Origin: CAWFSE01 sp963697565
Lineage (GTDB): Bacteria > Actinomycetota > Actinomycetes > CAVWCF01
Length of the DNA: 64,000 bases
Direction: 5' to 3'
NCBI GenBank assembly: GCA_963697565.1
Contig: CAVOOM010000003.1
Span: forward strand, 186,001 to 250,000
Shown: piece by piece, positions 18,443 to 27,220 of the stretch
How the letters are laid out: every line of letters begins with the position of its first letter
Numbering within the stretch: position 1 is the first letter of the stretch
The notes under the pieces: model-generated
Database searches by the model: none
The model's input: the letters and a program-made list of their open reading frames with translations, nothing else
Told to the model about the DNA's origin: nothing
Position numbers and translations under genes: made by a program

Positions 18443-18595
18443 GCGGGCCGGCCTCTCGTACGCGGTGCGGGGCTGGGCTGGTGGCTGGCGCCCCCGTGGA
18501 ACGCCGTTTCAGTCCGGGCCGGAGCGTACTCCCCCGCCGCCCGCGCGCTTCGACCGCTTCCGCCACCCGGCGGCCGCTGCCCGAGGTGGCGCCCA

Positions 18596-18636
18596 ATCGC
18601 GGTTGTGGCGCCCTCGTACGGGGGAACAACCGCGAT
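18596..18636. repeat. Stem-loop in the gap before the CopD-like gene
   Basis: Perfect 11-bp arms ATCGCGGTTGT and ACAACCGCGAT around a 19-nt loop, in the 225-bp space between the DUF4229 gene and the next minus-strand gene. Possibly a terminator or another dispersed palindrome. Nothing else recognisable is in this gap. Confidence 0.5.
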
Positions 18637-18667
18637 ACCGGAGGAAGAAGGGCCGCCGGTACGGGCC

Positions 18668-19033
18668 CTACGCGTCCCGCGGGGGCTCCGGCTCCGCGCA
18701 GGATCCGGGATCGCCTCGGCCTCGGGATCGCCGGCCCCGCGGCGGCGCCGTACCAGCAAGGCGGGCCTCCTGGGCCTCGCGCATCGCGTCGTTGGCGGCG
18801 TCCTCGGCGGCGGTGCGCTCGGCGTTGCGCTGGTCGAAGGCCGCCTTGCGCGCAGCCAGCGCCGCGCTCATCTGGTCGCGCTGGCCGGACAGCAGCGTGA
18901 ACGACAGCAGCCCCGACACCAGCAGCGCCACCGCAAGCAGCAGCAGGTCGCGCATCCCCAGCAGGTAGAGGATCCCGGCGACCCCGACGAAGAGCGCGAG
19001 CCGCATCGACGTGTAGAGCAGGAACGCCTTCAT
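18668..19033 (-). CDS. DUF4229 membrane protein
   Basis: A 121-residue protein starting MKAFLLYTSMRLALFVGV. Two transmembrane helices (residues about 8-25 and 30-47, the second LLLLAVALLVSGLLSFTLL) are followed by SGQRDQMSAALAARKAAF and a charged coiled tail. This is the DUF4229 pattern, found only in Actinobacteria and often near cytochrome c biogenesis genes, as here. The last 25 residues are unusually Arg/Pro-rich and may reflect a frame shift near 18750. Function unknown. Confidence 0.8.
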   Translation of the reverse strand: MKAFLLYTSMRLALFVGVAGILYLLGMRDLLLLAVALLVSGLLSFTLLSGQRDQMSAALAARKAAFDQRNAERTAAEDAANDAMREAQEARLAGTAPPRGRRSRGRGDPGSCAEPEPPRDA

Positions 19034-19086
19034 AGCCCGTCCACCCTATGCGCCGGCCGGATCCCGCCCCCTCGCACCGGCCCGGG

Positions 19087-19454
19087 TCAGGCAGGCGAGG
19101 CGGGCGGCGGCCAGTCCTCGCCGCGCATCCGCTTCTTGGCCTGCTCGATCTCCCAGCGCTCGCGGTCGAGCTTGCGCAGGAAGTCCGGGTCGTCGTCGGG
19201 CGCGATCGGCCCGCGCGGGGGCGCCCGCCGCCGCCGTACCCCTCGCCGCCGCCGGGGCCTCCGCCGCCCTGCGCGCGCCGCGGCCGGCCGAAGCCGATCC
19301 ACGCCAGCGGGCCGATCGGCGTGGTCAGGATGATCAGCGCGATCCAGGCCCACTTGGGCAGCGCGCGCACGGTGTCGCGCGGCGACTGGGCGCAGTCGAT
19401 CACCGCCCAGATCGCCAGCACGACCGGGATCAGCAGCAAGAGCACGCGACCCAT
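19087..19454 (-). CDS. Membrane protein with phospholipase-D-nuclease N-terminal-like (PLDc_N) domain
   Basis: From ATG 19454: MGRVLLLLIPVVLAIWAVID, CAQSPRDTVRALPKWAWIAL, ILTTPIGPLAWIGFGRPRR. Two helices with the intervening LPKWAW and the closing P-x-GPLAW-x-x-GRP are typical of the short PLDc_N proteins near actinobacterial ccs genes. A glycine-rich linker, a shift near 19240 and an acidic tail, DDDPDFLRKLDRERWEIEQA, follow. The start at MGRVLL was preferred to an upstream in-frame ATG because the family begins there. Role unknown. Confidence 0.75.
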
Positions 19455-19492
19455 CTGCTCAGCGTATGCGGCATCGGCCGACCTCACCTCTC

Positions 19493-19547
19493 ACGAGTTG
19501 TCAGAGAATCCGGTGGCTATGGCCGCGCGCTGGCTCTGACAAGTCGG
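19493..19547. repeat. Dispersed palindrome, family 1, copy B
   Basis: CGAGTTGTCAGAG (19494-19506) faces CTCTGACAAGTCG (19534-19546) with two mismatches, around a core containing GGTGGCTATGGCC. It lies between the PLDc_N gene and ccsB. Confidence 0.8.
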
Positions 19548-19563
19548 AACAGGGGCACGCGGC

Positions 19564-20625
19564 TCAGAGGCCCGAGTACGAGTGCAGCCCGGGCAGCAGC
19601 AGGTTGACGCCCAGGTAGTTGAAGACGAACGTCGAGAACCCGATCAGGGCGATCCACGCGGCGCGCTTGCCGCGCCAGCCGGCCGTCGTACGCGCGTGCA
19701 GGTAGCCGGCGTAGACCACCCAGGTGATGAACGCCCAGGTCTCCTTCGGGTCCCAGCCCCAGTAGCGGCCCCACGCCTGCTCGGCCCAGATCGCGCCGGC
19801 GATCACCGCGAACGTCCACAGCGGGAAGCCGAACGCGATGACGCGGTAGGCCATCCGGTCGAGCACGCCCGACTCCGGCAGCCGCCGGGTCAGCACCCCG
19901 GACGAGCCGCGGGCCTCGGCGCGCGCCTTCAGCAGGTACAGCGCCGACAGCCCCGCCCCGATCGCGAAGACCCCCGAGCAGACGATCGCCGCGGAGACGT
20001 GGATGGCGAGCCAGTACGACTTGAGCGCGGGTACGAGCTGGGCGCTCTCGGTGTAGAGCACGGTGACGGCCAGGCCGAGCGACAGCAGCACGGCCATGTC
20101 GACGTAGAGCCCGAGCCACCGCACATCGCGGCGCCACTGCAGCACCAGCCAGGTGCCGGTGATCGCCAGCGAGCCCACGACGGTGAACTCGTACATGTTG
20201 CCCCACGGCAGCCGCTCAGCCGAGGCCGCGCGCGCGACCACCGCGCCCAGCTGCAGCAGGAACGCCGCGGCCGTCAGCGCGACGCCGACCCGGCCGAGCT
20301 TGTCGGCGCGCGAGCCGCGCTCGGGGGCGGTCGTGTCGTACGAGACCGACGATTCCTCGAGCGTCGCGCGGCCCTGGGGGCCGGTGGGCGTCAGCTCGTC
20401 GGCGGCGGCGAGGTCGGCGGACTCCAGCGCCTCGTCCAGGTCGACCACGTCGACCGGTGTGCCCGCGGCGCCCACGAGGGCGGCGTCGCGGGCCTTCTCG
20501 CGGCGGGGGGCGGGCACGCGGGTGGCGGCCAGCTCGAGGGAGAAGACGATCAGCGCCGCCAGGTAGAAGCCCATGGCCGCGTACACCAGGTCGTTGGACA
20601 GCTCGGCGAGCTGGGCGTTGATCAC
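19564..20625 (-). CDS. ccsB: Cytochrome c biogenesis protein CcsB (ResC/CcsA)
   Basis: A 353-residue polytopic membrane protein of the System II cytochrome c synthase. With ResB it delivers heme to apocytochrome on the outer face. The heme-binding WWD signature is clear: WGRYWGWDPKETWAF, near residue 285. Conserved histidines flank it (LAIHVSAAIVCSG; GYLHARTT). A long acidic cytoplasmic insert follows the first helix (about residues 40-100), as in actinobacterial homologs. ATG 20625 overlaps the ResB stop by four bases (ATGA), so the two are coupled. Confidence 0.95.
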   Translation of the reverse strand: MINAQLAELSNDLVYAAMGFYLAALIVFSLELAATRVPAPRREKARDAALVGAAGTPVDVVDLDEALESADLAAADELTPTGPQGRATLEESSVSYDTTAPERGSRADKLGRVGVALTAAAFLLQLGAVVARAASAERLPWGNMYEFTVVGSLAITGTWLVLQWRRDVRWLGLYVDMAVLLSLGLAVTVLYTESAQLVPALKSYWLAIHVSAAIVCSGVFAIGAGLSALYLLKARAEARGSSGVLTRRLPESGVLDRMAYRVIAFGFPLWTFAVIAGAIWAEQAWGRYWGWDPKETWAFITWVVYAGYLHARTTAGWRGKRAAWIALIGFSTFVFNYLGVNLLLPGLHSYSGL

Positions 20626-22310
20626 GGGCGAGGCTCCTCCGCGGTCAGGGCGTCCCCGGCGTACGGGACCGGCACATCATCCACCCTGCCGGCGCGCTCG
20701 GCGAAAACCGCGTCGCCCGAGGTGTCTGGCTCAGCGCCGCGCCCGCGCGTCGCTGAGCCAGACACGCTCGGAGGGTGGGGCGGCGGATGCAGGGCCGCCA
20801 GCACCTCGTCGACCTCGGGCGCCAGGTCGTACGTCTCGGCGCGGGCCAGCGCGCCGACCTCGACCAGTGAGCCGCCCTCGGGCAGCGGGGTCGCGCGGAC
20901 CCAGAGCCGGCGGCGGCGGACCATCAGCGAGCCGAGCAGCCCGACGAACGTGAGCACCGCGGCCGCCAGGGCCAGGCCGCGCCCGGGGTCGCGGGCGACC
21001 CGGAAGTTCGCCCACTGGCCGACCGACTCGAACGTGATCGAGCCGCGGCCTTCGGGCAGCACCCAGGTCTCCCCGGGCAGCAGCGCCTCCAGCTCCTCGA
21101 CCTTCGTCATGCCCTCGGTGTCGAGCCGGTAGACCGACTGCGCGGCGCCCGTGTCGAGGCCGAGGTCGCCGTACCAGGCCGACAGGAAGAGCGCGGGGTA
21201 GTCCAGCGCCGGGAACGTCGAGATCGGCCCGCGCACCTCGTCGACCGACGCGGTCGGCAGCAGGATCCCCTGGAACCCCAGCTGGTCCGGCCGGGCGTCG
21301 GGCGCCTTGATGACGCCGGTGGACGTGAAGTTGCCGTCCTGCGGCAGGAACGGCACGAAGTCGTCGAGCACCACCCGGCCGGAGCCGTCGCGCACCACGA
21401 CCTTCGCGCTGTAGCCGTGGCCGAGCAGGAACGCCTTCGACCCGCCCACGTCGAGCGGCTCGTTGACGCGCACCGTCACCGCGCGCGGCTCGGCGCCCGG
21501 CTCGTCGACCACCGTGAGGTCGGCCTCGAACAGCCGCGGCGCGCCGTTCTGCTGGCCGCCGCGCTGGAACTCCACCCGGAAGTCGTCGAGCGTGAACGAC
21601 ACCGGCGGCAGCCCCTCGACGTCGGCCAGCGGCCCGGCCGAGAATCCGTCGTACTGCGTGACCGTGTTGGAGAAGCCCGCGCCCTCGCGCAGCAGCACGG
21701 TGCCCTGGGTGCCGAAGAGCGAGCCGACCGCGACCCCGACCAGGATGCCGATCAGCGCGAGGTGGAAGACCAGGTTGCCGGTCTCGCGCAGGTAGCCCTT
21801 CTCCGCGGCGACCGAGCCGCCCTGCCCAGGGTCGCCGGGGCGCACGTCCACCCGGAACCGCTTGCCCCGCAACGACTCCCCAGCCGCCGCCAGCACCGCG
21901 TCGGGCGCCGCCGCGGTCACGTACGACCGCGACTCGGGCAGCCGGCGCAGGTTGCGCGGGGTGAGCGGCGGGCGGGCCCGCATCGCCTTCCAGTGCTGGC
22001 GGGCGCGCGGCAGCACGCAGCCGACCAGCGACACCATGAGCAGCAGGTAGATCGCCGCGAACCACGGCGAGCCGTAGACGTCGAAGAGCGACAGCCGCTC
22101 GTACCAGACCGCGAGGCCGGGGTTGTCGCGGATGAACTGGGTGACCTCCAGCGGCGCCGACGTGCGCTGCGGCACGAGCGACCCCGGCACCGCGCCGAGC
22201 GCGAGCAGGAACAGCAGGATCAGCGCGGTGCGCATGGACGTCAGCGAGCGCCACGCCCACCGCAGCCAGCCGGTGACGCCCAAGCCGCCCGCCGTGCCCG
22301 CCTCGCCCAT
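20622..22310 (-). CDS. resB: Cytochrome c biogenesis protein ResB
   Basis: ResB partners CcsB in heme delivery and apocytochrome handling. About 562 residues: helices near the N-terminus (LTSMRTALILLFLLALGAVP; AIYLLLMVSLVGCVLPRARQ), a third at NLVFHLALIGILVGVAVGSL, a large extracytoplasmic domain, and a last helix at LALAAAVLTFVGLLGSLMV. PGSLVPQR is the family signature after helix 1. ATG 22310 shares a base with the ccdA stop (TGATG); GTG 22313 is an alternative. The tail beyond residue 510 includes an inserted-looking stretch, VSGSATRGRGAEPDTSG, coded by a family 1 palindrome. Confidence 0.95.
   Translation of the reverse strand: MGEAGTAGGLGVTGWLRWAWRSLTSMRTALILLFLLALGAVPGSLVPQRTSAPLEVTQFIRDNPGLAVWYERLSLFDVYGSPWFAAIYLLLMVSLVGCVLPRARQHWKAMRARPPLTPRNLRRLPESRSYVTAAAPDAVLAAAGESLRGKRFRVDVRPGDPGQGGSVAAEKGYLRETGNLVFHLALIGILVGVAVGSLFGTQGTVLLREGAGFSNTVTQYDGFSAGPLADVEGLPPVSFTLDDFRVEFQRGGQQNGAPRLFEADLTVVDEPGAEPRAVTVRVNEPLDVGGSKAFLLGHGYSAKVVVRDGSGRVVLDDFVPFLPQDGNFTSTGVIKAPDARPDQLGFQGILLPTASVDEVRGPISTFPALDYPALFLSAWYGDLGLDTGAAQSVYRLDTEGMTKVEELEALLPGETWVLPEGRGSITFESVGQWANFRVARDPGRGLALAAAVLTFVGLLGSLMVRRRRLWVRATPLPEGGSLVEVGALARAETYDLAPEVDEVLAALHPPPHPPSVSGSATRGRGAEPDTSGDAVFAERAGRVDDVPVPYAGDALTAEEPRP
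20717..20771. repeat. Family 1 palindrome inside resB, copy D
   Basis: Perfect 15-bp arms GTGTCTGGCTCAGCG and CGCTGAGCCAGACAC, extended by CCGAG/CTCGG after a one-base bulge. The outer CCGAG-x-TGTC and GACA-x-CTCGG equal those of the intergenic copies. It is read in frame as part of the ResB C-terminal tail. Confidence 0.7.
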
Positions 22311-23059
22311 CACAGCAGCGTCTCAAATCCGCTGATCCAGCCGGCCATCGACCGGGTCAGCTCGGTCCACACGCCGGTGACCATGAGCACGCCGAGCACC
22401 ACCAGCATCGAGCCGCCGAGCCGGATGATCAGCGCGTAGTGCTTCTTCGCCCAGGCCATCGCGCCGAACGCGCGGCGGTACGCGACCGCGACCAGCACGA
22501 ACGGCAGCCCGAGCCCGAGGCAGTAGACCGCGGTGAGGAACGCCCCGCGCGCCGCCGACGCCTGGTCGTACGCGAGCGTCTGCACCGCGGCCAGCGCCGG
22601 GCCGAGGCACGGCGTCCAGCCGAGGCCGAACAGCACCCCGAGCAGCGGCGCCCCCGCCAGGCCCAGGGTCGGCGCGCGGTGGATGCGCAGGTCGCGCTGC
22701 ATCCCCGGCAGCAGCCCCATGAACGCCAGGCCGAACACGATCGTGGCCACGCCGAGCACCCGGGTGATGACGTCGGAGTACTCGACCAGCGTCGCGCCCA
22801 GCCCACCGAAGAGCGCCCCGAACGACACGAACACCACCGAGAAGCCGGCCACGAAGAGCAGCGCCCCCGTCACCATCCGGCCGCGGCGCGCCTCGGCGAG
22901 GTCCTCGCCGACGAGGCCGGTGGTGTACGCGAGATAGCCCGGCACCAGGGGCAGCACGCACGGCGACAGGAACGACAGCACGCCCGCGGCGAACGCGATC
23001 GGGATCGCCAGCACCAGCGAGCCGGTGAGGATCGCGCCGGCCGGGTCGGCGAGCAGCAC
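22310..23059 (-). CDS. ccdA: Cytochrome c biogenesis protein CcdA (DsbD-like)
   Basis: CcdA passes electrons across the membrane by thiol exchange to TlpA, keeping apocytochrome cysteines reduced. Six helices, with the conserved cysteines in FLSPCVLPLVPGYLAY and GWTPCLGPALAAV. GTG 23059 was chosen as the first start after the tlpA stop; as sequenced its frame is also open upstream through a shift in tlpA, which falsely suggests a fusion. A 16-bp tandem duplication lies right before the start. The stop overlaps resB. Confidence 0.92.
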   Translation of the reverse strand: MLLADPAGAILTGSLVLAIPIAFAAGVLSFLSPCVLPLVPGYLAYTTGLVGEDLAEARRGRMVTGALLFVAGFSVVFVSFGALFGGLGATLVEYSDVITRVLGVATIVFGLAFMGLLPGMQRDLRIHRAPTLGLAGAPLLGVLFGLGWTPCLGPALAAVQTLAYDQASAARGAFLTAVYCLGLGLPFVLVAVAYRRAFGAMAWAKKHYALIIRLGGSMLVVLGVLMVTGVWTELTRSMAGWISGFETLL

Positions 23060-23076
23060 GTCAGGAGGCCAGCACG

Positions 23077-23683
23077 CTAGGAGGCCAGCACGTCGTCGAG
23101 CAGCGCGGCCAGCCGCGGCTCGGTGATCGGCCCGATCACCCGGGCGGCGATCCGCCCCTCGTCGTCGACGATCAGCGTGCTCGGGATCGCCTGCGGCGGC
23201 AGCGTGTCGCGGAACGCCAGCAGCAGCCGGCCGTCGGGGTCGACGACCTGCGGGTACGTCACGCCGATGTTCTCGATGAACGCCGAGCGCCGCGGCGTCG
23301 GTGTCGCGGGTGTCGAGCCCGGCGAAGACCACGCCCTGCTCGGCGTACCGCTCCGACAGCCGCTGCAGGCCCGGCATCTCCGCGCGGCAGGGCGGGCACC
23401 ACGAGGCCCACACGTTGAGCACGACGGTCTTGCCCTGCTGGTCGGCCAGCGACCAGGTGCCGCCGTCGAGGGTCGGGCCCGACAGCTCGGGCGCGTCCTC
23501 GCGCTCGGCGGCCGGCACGACCGTGACCCGGCCGTCGCCCGCGACGTACCCCTGGTCGTTGCCCCCGCCGGAGTTGACCGGCTCGCCGGCGGTGTCCGCC
23601 GAGCACCCGCTGAGCAGCGCCACGCCGGCCAGCGCCGCGGCGGCGAGCGTCGCGGCGCGGCGGGTCGGCGAGGGGGTGCGCAT
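23077..23683 (-). CDS. tlpA: TlpA-family thioredoxin-like lipoprotein (frame-disrupted)
   Basis: Extracytoplasmic thiol-disulfide oxidoreductase that reduces apocytochrome c with electrons from CcdA. The signal peptide ends in lipobox LLSGC. The thioredoxin fold has the active site WASWCPPCRAEMPGL and, after a shift near 23290, the cis-Pro region PPQAIPSTLIVDDEGRI. It ends LAALLDDVLAS. Order tlpA-ccdA-resB-ccsB is the standard actinobacterial cluster. Confidence 0.9.
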
Positions 23684-23722
23684 GGGTATCGAGTCTTCGA
23701 CGGTCGGCGGGTCGCTCGGGTT

Positions 23723-24391
23723 TCAGGCGCCGGCCGAGAACTTCGGCACGCCGCCGACGTCCACGGGCAGCAGCGCCTTGGCCGGCTCGGTGTAGGTGAC
23801 CGCGACGATCTCGTCGGCGTCGTCGTACGTGAACGACGTCACCGAGGCGAGCGTGCACTGGCGCCTGCGCGGGTCGTGCCACAGCTTCTTGCCCTCGACC
23901 GCGGAGCGCGCGATCCACACCGGCAGCTGGTGGGAGACCAGCACGGCCTCGGACCGGGCCGGGTCGCCGAGGGCGCGCACGTCGTCGCGGGCGTCGGCCA
24001 GCGCGCCCAGCATCCGCCGGACGATCTGGGCGTACGGCTCGCCCCACGACGGCTTGAACGGGTTGGTGAGGTAGCGCCAGTGCTGGGGGTGCTTGAGCGA
24101 GCCGTCGCCCACGCCGAACTCCAGGCCCTGGAAGTGGTTGCCCGCCTCGATCAGCCGCCGGTCGGTCTGGATCTCAAGCCCGTGCGCGGCGGCGATCGGC
24201 TCGGCGGTCTCCTGCGCGCGCTCCAGCGGCGACGACACGACGAGGCCGACCGGCCGCGCGCTCAGCGCCTCGCCCACGACCTCGGCCATCTCGCGGCCGA
24301 GGTCGGACAGCCGGTAGCCGGGCAGCCGGCCGTACAGGATCTTCGCGGGGTTGTGCACCTCGCCGTGGCGCACCACGTGGACGGTCGTCAC
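23723..24391 (-). CDS. Histidine phosphatase family protein
   Basis: A 222-residue member of the phosphoglycerate mutase/acid phosphatase fold. The phosphohistidine motif is VVRHGEVHNP at the N-terminus; the second arginine lies in SSPLERAQETAEPIA and the second histidine in VLVSHQLPVWI. GTG 24391 overlaps the hemL stop by four bases (GTGA). M. tuberculosis has the same hemL, Rv0525-type, tlpA order. Substrate unknown; proximity to heme and cytochrome genes is conserved but unexplained. Confidence 0.9.
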   Translation of the reverse strand: MTTVHVVRHGEVHNPAKILYGRLPGYRLSDLGREMAEVVGEALSARPVGLVVSSPLERAQETAEPIAAAHGLEIQTDRRLIEAGNHFQGLEFGVGDGSLKHPQHWRYLTNPFKPSWGEPYAQIVRRMLGALADARDDVRALGDPARSEAVLVSHQLPVWIARSAVEGKKLWHDPRRRQCTLASVTSFTYDDADEIVAVTYTEPAKALLPVDVGGVPKFSAGA

Positions 24392-25732
24392 GGTCGTTCT
24401 CCCTGCTTCGGTGAGTCGGTGGCGGCCAGCGCCTGCGCCGCGGCGCGCGCGGCGTGCGGGACGGCCTCGGCGATGCGGTCGAGGGCCGCGTCATCGTGCG
24501 CGGCGGAGACGAACCACGCCTCGTACGCGCTCGGCGGCAGCGACACCCCGCGGTCCAGCATGGCGTGGAAGAAGGCGGCGTACGCGCCGGCGTGCTGGCG
24601 CTGGGCGGCGGCGAAGTCGCGCACCGGGCCGTCGACGCCCCAGAAGAAGCTGAACAGCGAGCCGCCGTGCTGGGTGGTGTGCGGGACGCCGGCGGTGTCG
24701 AGCGCGCTCGTCGACGAGGGCGGCGACGCGGGCGGCGGCGGCGTCGAGGTGGGCGTAGACCGCGTCGTCGAGCAGCCGCAGCGTGGTGACGCCGGCGAGG
24801 GTGGCGAGCGGATTGCCGCTCAGCGTGCCGGCCTGGTAGACCGGGCCGGCCGGGGCGAGCAGCGCCATCACGTCGGCGCGCCCGCCGAAGCCCGCCGCCG
24901 GCAGCCCGCCGCCCATGACCTTGCCGAACGTCATCAGGTCGGCGGCGACGCCGTCGAGGCCGTACCAGCCGGAGCGGCTGACCCGGAAGCCGGTCATCAC
25001 CTCGTCGGAGATCAGCAGGGCGCCGTGGGCGTGGGCGATCCGCAGCAGCGCGGCGTTGAAGCCGTCGGCCGGCGGCACCACGCCCATGTTGGCCGGGCAC
25101 GCCTCGGTGATGACGCAGGCGATCTGGCCGCGGTGGGCGGCGAAGGCGGCCTCGACGGCGGCCAGGTCGTTGTACGGCAGCACGAGGGTGTCGGAGGCGG
25201 CGGCGCCGGTGACCCCGGGGGTGTCGGGCAGGCCGAAGGTCGCGACGCCGGAGCCGGCCGCGGCCAGCAGCGCGTCGACGTGGCCGTGGTAGCAGCCGGC
25301 GAACTTCACGATCTTGCTGCGGCCGGTGTAGCCGCGGGCCAGCCGGATCGCGCTCATCGTGGCCTCGGTGCCGCTGGAGACCAGCCGCACCTGCTCGAGC
25401 GGCTCGACCCGGGCCACCATCTCCTCGGCCAGCTCGACCTCGTACGGGCCGGGGGCGCCGAACGACGTGCCGCGGGCGGCCGCCTGCTGGATCGCCTCGA
25501 CGACCTGGGGGTGGGCGTGGCCCAGGATCATCGGCCCCCACGAGCCGACCAGGTCGACGTACTCGCGGCCGTCGGCGTCGCGGACGTACGCGCCGTGCCC
25601 CTCGACCATGAAGCGCGGCGTGCCGCCGACCGCGCGGAAGGCCCGGACGGGGGAGTTCACGCCGCCGGGGGTGACGGCCAGCGCGCGGGCGAACAGCGCC
25701 TCGCTGGCCGGCGCGGGGGTGGGGGCGTTCAT
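24388..25732 (-). CDS. hemL: Glutamate-1-semialdehyde 2,1-aminomutase
   Basis: PLP enzyme making 5-aminolevulinate from glutamate-1-semialdehyde, the step after HemA. Clear motifs: PGGVNSPVRAF, DLVGSWGPMILGHAHP, SSGTEATMSAIRLARG, FAGCYHGHVD, and the PLP lysine in MTFGKVMGGGLPAAGFGG. The frame shifts near 24712; the last part is LDRGVSLPPSAYEAWFVS. ATG 25732 gives a family-like N-terminus. It is separated from the hemACDB operon by the transglycosylase-like gene. Confidence 0.95.
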
Positions 25733-25956
25733 CGCAGGCGAGTGTCCCAGCCCGGGTCGGGTGCGGGCGAATCGGCCGACCCCCGGCGCCCCGATCGCCG
25801 CTTGCCCGCCCGTACGCCGTCAGGTCCAGCAGGTGGAACGGCGTCCCGCCTGGCGGACACGGGCTGGCGTCGATCGCGCGTCTTCGCGCAGGGTGTCCGG
25901 CACTAGTCCGCTCGGGCTAGACCAAACGGGTGATCGGGCCGGCAGGAGGTGGACGA

Positions 25957-27208
25957 ATGGGCAGACATGCACAGATCCCCCCGAACCGGTCGCCGCGGCA
26001 CGCCCATCGGCGCCACTCTGGGGGTGCCCATCGTCGTCCGACCGCTGTCGGACGCCTCCTTCCCCGGGGGACTGGTTCCATGCGCCCGTTCGTCGCCGCC
26101 GGCATCTTGGTGCCGCTGCTTGGCGTCACGGCGTCCCTGGCGGGCACCGGGCTGACCCCCGCGGGCGGAGCCGAAGGGCCCCCAACCGACGTCCGCGTCC
26201 TCGACGCCACGTACGAGTCGGTCTCGCTGGCCGACCTCGATGAGCTCGACGAGCCCGACCCCCTGCCCGTCCCGGACGACGCCGCCGTCGAGGCCCTCGC
26301 GGTGGCGCCCGAGGCGCCGGCGACAGTCGCCGCGGTCGCCGTCCCGGTCGAGCCCGCCAGCAAGTCCGGGCCGCAGGGCATCCCGCTCGCCGCGCTCCGC
26401 GCCTACCAGCGGGCCGCCCAGGCGATCAACCGCACCGACCCCGGCTGCCGGATCCCCTGGCAGCTGCTGGCCGCGGTCGGCCGCGCCGAGTCCAACCACG
26501 GCCGCTACGGCGGCGCGGTGATGACGGCCAGCGGCAAGTCCTCGCCGCCGATCATCGGCATCGCCCTCGACGGCCGCGGCCCGGTCGCCCTGATCCTCGA
26601 CAGCGAGGGCGGGGCGTGGGACGGCGACCCCGTCTACGACCGCGCGGTCGGCCCGATGCAGTTCCTGCCCGGCACCTGGCGCACCAACGGCCGCGACGGC
26701 GACAAGGACGGCGTCAAGGACCCCCAGGACATCGATGACGCCGCGCTCGCCGCGGCGGTCTACCTGTGCGCCGGCCCCGGCGACCTGTCCACCATCGAGG
26801 GCCAGCGCGCGGCGGTCTTCCGCTACAACCGCTCCGACCCCTACGTCGAGTTCGTGGTCACCAAGGCGGCCGAGTACGCCGGGCAGGGCGTCGTCGCCGT
26901 GCCCAACGGTGTGCCAGCCCCCGTGCCGGCCCCCGCCCCGGTCGCTCCGGGCGCACCGCCGGTGCCCGGCGAGCCGGCGCCGATCCAGTCCCCGGACCCG
27001 GGCGGCACCCCGAGCCCGACCGCAGAGCCCGTCGCCGAGCGGCGAGCCGACGCCCACCGACACCCCGACTCCCACGGACACGCCCACCCCCGATCCGACG
27101 CCCACCGAGCCGCCGCCTCCCACCGAGCCGCCGCCCCCGACGGAGCCGCCCACCCCGGATCCGACGCCCACCGAGACCGTGCCCCCGACCGAGGAGCCCG
27201 CCACCTGA
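25957..27208 (+). CDS. Lytic transglycosylase-like secreted protein
   Basis: A lytic murein transglycosylase-type (SLT_2) domain: LLAAVGRAESNHGRYGG with the catalytic Glu, AVGPMQFLPGTWRTNG, DIDDAALAAAVYLCA and AAVFRYNRSDPYVE. The export helix is FVAAGILVPLLGVTASLAG, after a basic N-terminal stretch starting MGRHAQIPP. ATG 25957 was chosen because CAGGAGGTGG precedes it and MGRH starts are common in such proteins; ATG 26080 is an alternative. A shift near 27030 leads to a Pro/Thr repeat tail (TPTDTPTPTDTPTPDPTP), a likely wall-spanning stalk. Acts on peptidoglycan outside the membrane. Confidence 0.8.
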
Positions 27209-27220
27209 TCCCAGCAGGGT

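Noticed and set aside
22310..23683. Single open frame joining TlpA and CcdA
   Set aside because: The frame is continuous only because of a one-base shift inside tlpA; the thioredoxin fold continues in another frame to its own stop at 23077.
25957..26079. Structured leader or c-di-AMP riboswitch before the transglycosylase-like gene
   Set aside because: ATGGGCA/TGCCCAT and GTCCGAC/GTCGGAC stems exist, but conserved ydaO-type motifs are missing and the stretch is probably coding from ATG 25957, which has a good ribosome site.
25903..27204. Long minus-strand frame with VSVGVGSGVG repeats
   Set aside because: It is the antisense shadow of the Pro/Thr repeat tail of the plus-strand transglycosylase-like gene.
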